Source: Ctenosaura bakeri (taxonomy: Eukaryota > Chordata > Lepidosauria > Squamata > Iguanidae). Taken from it: 64,000 nt of DNA. Each line of letters opens with the position of its first letter. Position 1 is the stretch's first letter. Below the pieces are notes generated by a model that saw only the letters and a list, made by a program, of their open reading frames with translations, did not search any database and was not told where the DNA came from. Positions 61,995 to 64,000 of the stretch are shown here, in pieces. The stretch spans positions 248,001 through 312,000 of the forward strand of contig CAOLHI010001242.1 in NCBI GenBank assembly GCA_948474755.1. The letters run 5' to 3'. The position numbers were made by a program, and so were the translations under genes.

Positions 61995-63835
61995 TGAGCC
62001 TCTGTGGCCCTTGAGATGCAGTGGAATGCTGGAATACTAGAAGAAGCAGATGTCCAAACAAAACTTTATGCTCAGCACTTTAAAAGGTTCATAGAAATGC
62101 ACTGACCCAACATCACTTTAATGCATGCCCATTAACTGGCAGCATATACATGGCCTCTTTTCAACCAGCAGCTACCAAAATCATCTCTTTAACAAAATCA
62201 TTTTGACTAGATCTGGACTCATATCATAGACTGTATGGGAGATAGGAGAAAGGCTGCTTTTGTTCTGCAACTTTTTAGAACAGGCTAAAATATTTATGGC
62301 TTTAATGGATTAGCTGTTTTGGTTAGTGTAAAAGGCAGTGCCAGGGTTGACGTCCCTAGCACTGTCCCCATTTAGAACAGTTGGTAATGTGGCTTACTAT
62401 TCTTGAAAACAAACATTTTGCACGGTCATTAATGCTAAGCTGTAAAATTAGAGTGACATATCTATCAAAACAGAGAAAACACAAAGCTGGCTGAAACTGT
62501 CACGCTGACAGACAAGCAAATTATCATCAGTAGGTGGGGGGTGAATTCTCCTTAAAACAAAAAGCTGGGGTAAAAGGAGAACCAAAAGAGCATAAGGCTT
62601 TGGAATCCAGAGAAGTTTTAAAATCCTCAAGGGAAATAAAACTTAAAATTACTGAAAAACACTGCATGAAGAAGATGAATAGTAAAAGCACACATTTTAA
62701 AAATCCTGCTGTTCTGTTTACCATGCTTTTAAATGTTGAGGATTCCAGTTTAGTGCATCACCCTACCCCATCCCCCAAACTTCAAAATCTACAATGATGG
62801 TATGCTGATAAACAGACAGGATTACAAAATGTGGTGCCCTCTGTTCATATATTCCTTGTTCCACCAGCCTGTGGAAAGAGAAAGAGAAGCCAAGTAGGAT
62901 TCCTATCAGTCTATTTGAGAAGCCATTTCTATCAGGCTTTACCTATCCCCAGGTATCATTCAGTTACCATTCCACTAGAGTTGCCAAGTTATTACAAATT
63001 TGAGGGCTGGAAAACGAGTTCCTTATGGGACTAGAAGGTGTCTCTTATTATAAGGGATGTTCCCTGTCCGAAGGTTAGAAAGCTTCTCCTTTTATATATA
63101 TGGAACAAGATGCCAAAAATCCAATATTTTTGGGTGTAGGTCCTTCATTAAGATACAAATGTGTGCATCCTGTAATTTATGAATGTGGACAGTATGTCAA
63201 TTCTAAAGAGAAAGACATGGATAATTTAAATGAAATCAATACCTTTATGTGGTCTTTAGGTAGAACACAAACTTCCTGATTGTTAACCTTGCATGTCATC
63301 AATTTCAGCTATCACTTTATTGCTATTTTGGAAACCTCATAACATTGCATTCCATTAAGCTGAGGAGCCTCATAACATTAAGAGTTCCCTTGTTTTCTTT
63401 CCCCTTCCCTATCACTTTTTCCTTTTGTATTATACCTTTCCAGAATTGTAAATCTGAGAGGAACAACTGCAGTTTTGTAATGACATGTAAGCCATTTTGA
63501 CAGCCTTTCCAGCTGCAGAGTCAATACGAATGTTGCAGATAAATAATAAATGATTTTGAGGAGCAGGAGCAGGTTCTACCCTACCCGAGAAATGTTCTTG
63601 ATGGCATCCCTTAATTTTTTTCCACTGAATGACTGCTGCCAAGAAGTTGTGGGAAAGGGAGGGTGAAAGTAATGTATTATGGAGGCAAGGTTACATGGAT
63701 AACAAAATCCATACAACCCCATTGACTGGAAACACATGTATGTTGTGCCTGAAGACCCCATTGGTCTCTTGTAATACAGTGCACTCTCTGTATATACAGG
63801 GGTTCCATTCCAAGAACTCCTGTGAATGATAAAAT
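61995..63835 (+). other. Probable 3' UTR of the unnamed gene and following intergenic DNA
   Basis: No exon is seen after the stop codon. AATAAA-type sites occur near 62634 and 63541. I recognise no repeat family until the CR1 copy at 63836. Confidence 0.3.
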
Positions 63836-64000
63836 TCATGGAATCAGAGTTGGAAGAGACCACAGGGGCCATCCAGTCCAACCTCCTGCTATGCAGGAAG
63901 ACACATCAAAGTACTCCCAACAGATGCCCATCCAGCCTCTGTTTAAAAACCTCCAAAGAAAAGAGACTCCACCACACTCTGAGGCAGTATATTTCACTGC
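63836..64000 (-). mobile_element. CR1 LINE 3' end, reverse, cut by window edge
   Basis: Starts catggaatcagagttggaag and includes 'cagtccaacctcctgctatg' and 'caaagaaaagagactccacc'. It is closely similar to 15784-15985. Confidence 0.85.

Noticed and set aside
1..64000. CRISPR arrays, operons or prokaryotic genes
   Set aside because: No spaced direct repeats of that kind. The gene structure and repeats are those of a vertebrate.

Overview
The window reads as nuclear DNA from a squamate reptile, most likely a lizard. Genes are split into short exons with GT-AG introns, most of the sequence is repeat-rich and AT-leaning, and one strong CpG island is present. The repeat set points to squamates: several tRNA-derived SINEs with a Bov-B-like 3' tail (the Sauria SINE type), CR1 3' ends carrying the ATTCTATG repeat, L1 and L2/Rex-like LINE fragments, and many short inverted-repeat DNA elements. 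The species cannot be named from this sequence alone.

Layout. (1) Positions 1-29586, + strand: the 3' part of a receptor guanylyl cyclase gene. Ten exons can be chained with matching intron phases. They encode the end of the kinase-homology domain, the coiled-coil linker, the whole cyclase catalytic domain and a C-terminal tail. The sequence is of the GUCY2G type; the receptor and transmembrane exons lie upstream of the window. (2) 29587-43489: an intergenic stretch of old repeats, probably including the 3' UTRs of both flanking genes. (3) 43490-44272, - strand: TMEM215, a single-exon coding region inside a CpG island that spans about 43480-45750. (4) 45750-62000, + strand: four convincing exons of another gene, at 48819, 50460, 59374 and 61892, the last with a stop codon. 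I could not name this gene. Its promoter may be the CpG island shared head-to-head with TMEM215, where there is a TATA-like box near 45223. (5) 62000-64000: probable 3' UTR, then intergenic DNA ending inside a CR1 copy.

The cyclase exons keep the catalytic residues, so this gene looks functional, although human GUCY2G is a pseudogene. GUCY2G and TMEM215 are on different human chromosomes (10q25 and 9p21), so finding them side by side suggests a rearrangement or a GUCY2G-like paralogue. The most unusual non-coding structure is a pair of related minisatellite-bearing elements in opposite orientation (about 4440-5260 and 20895-21590). They bracket six cyclase exons and could pair in the pre-mRNA.
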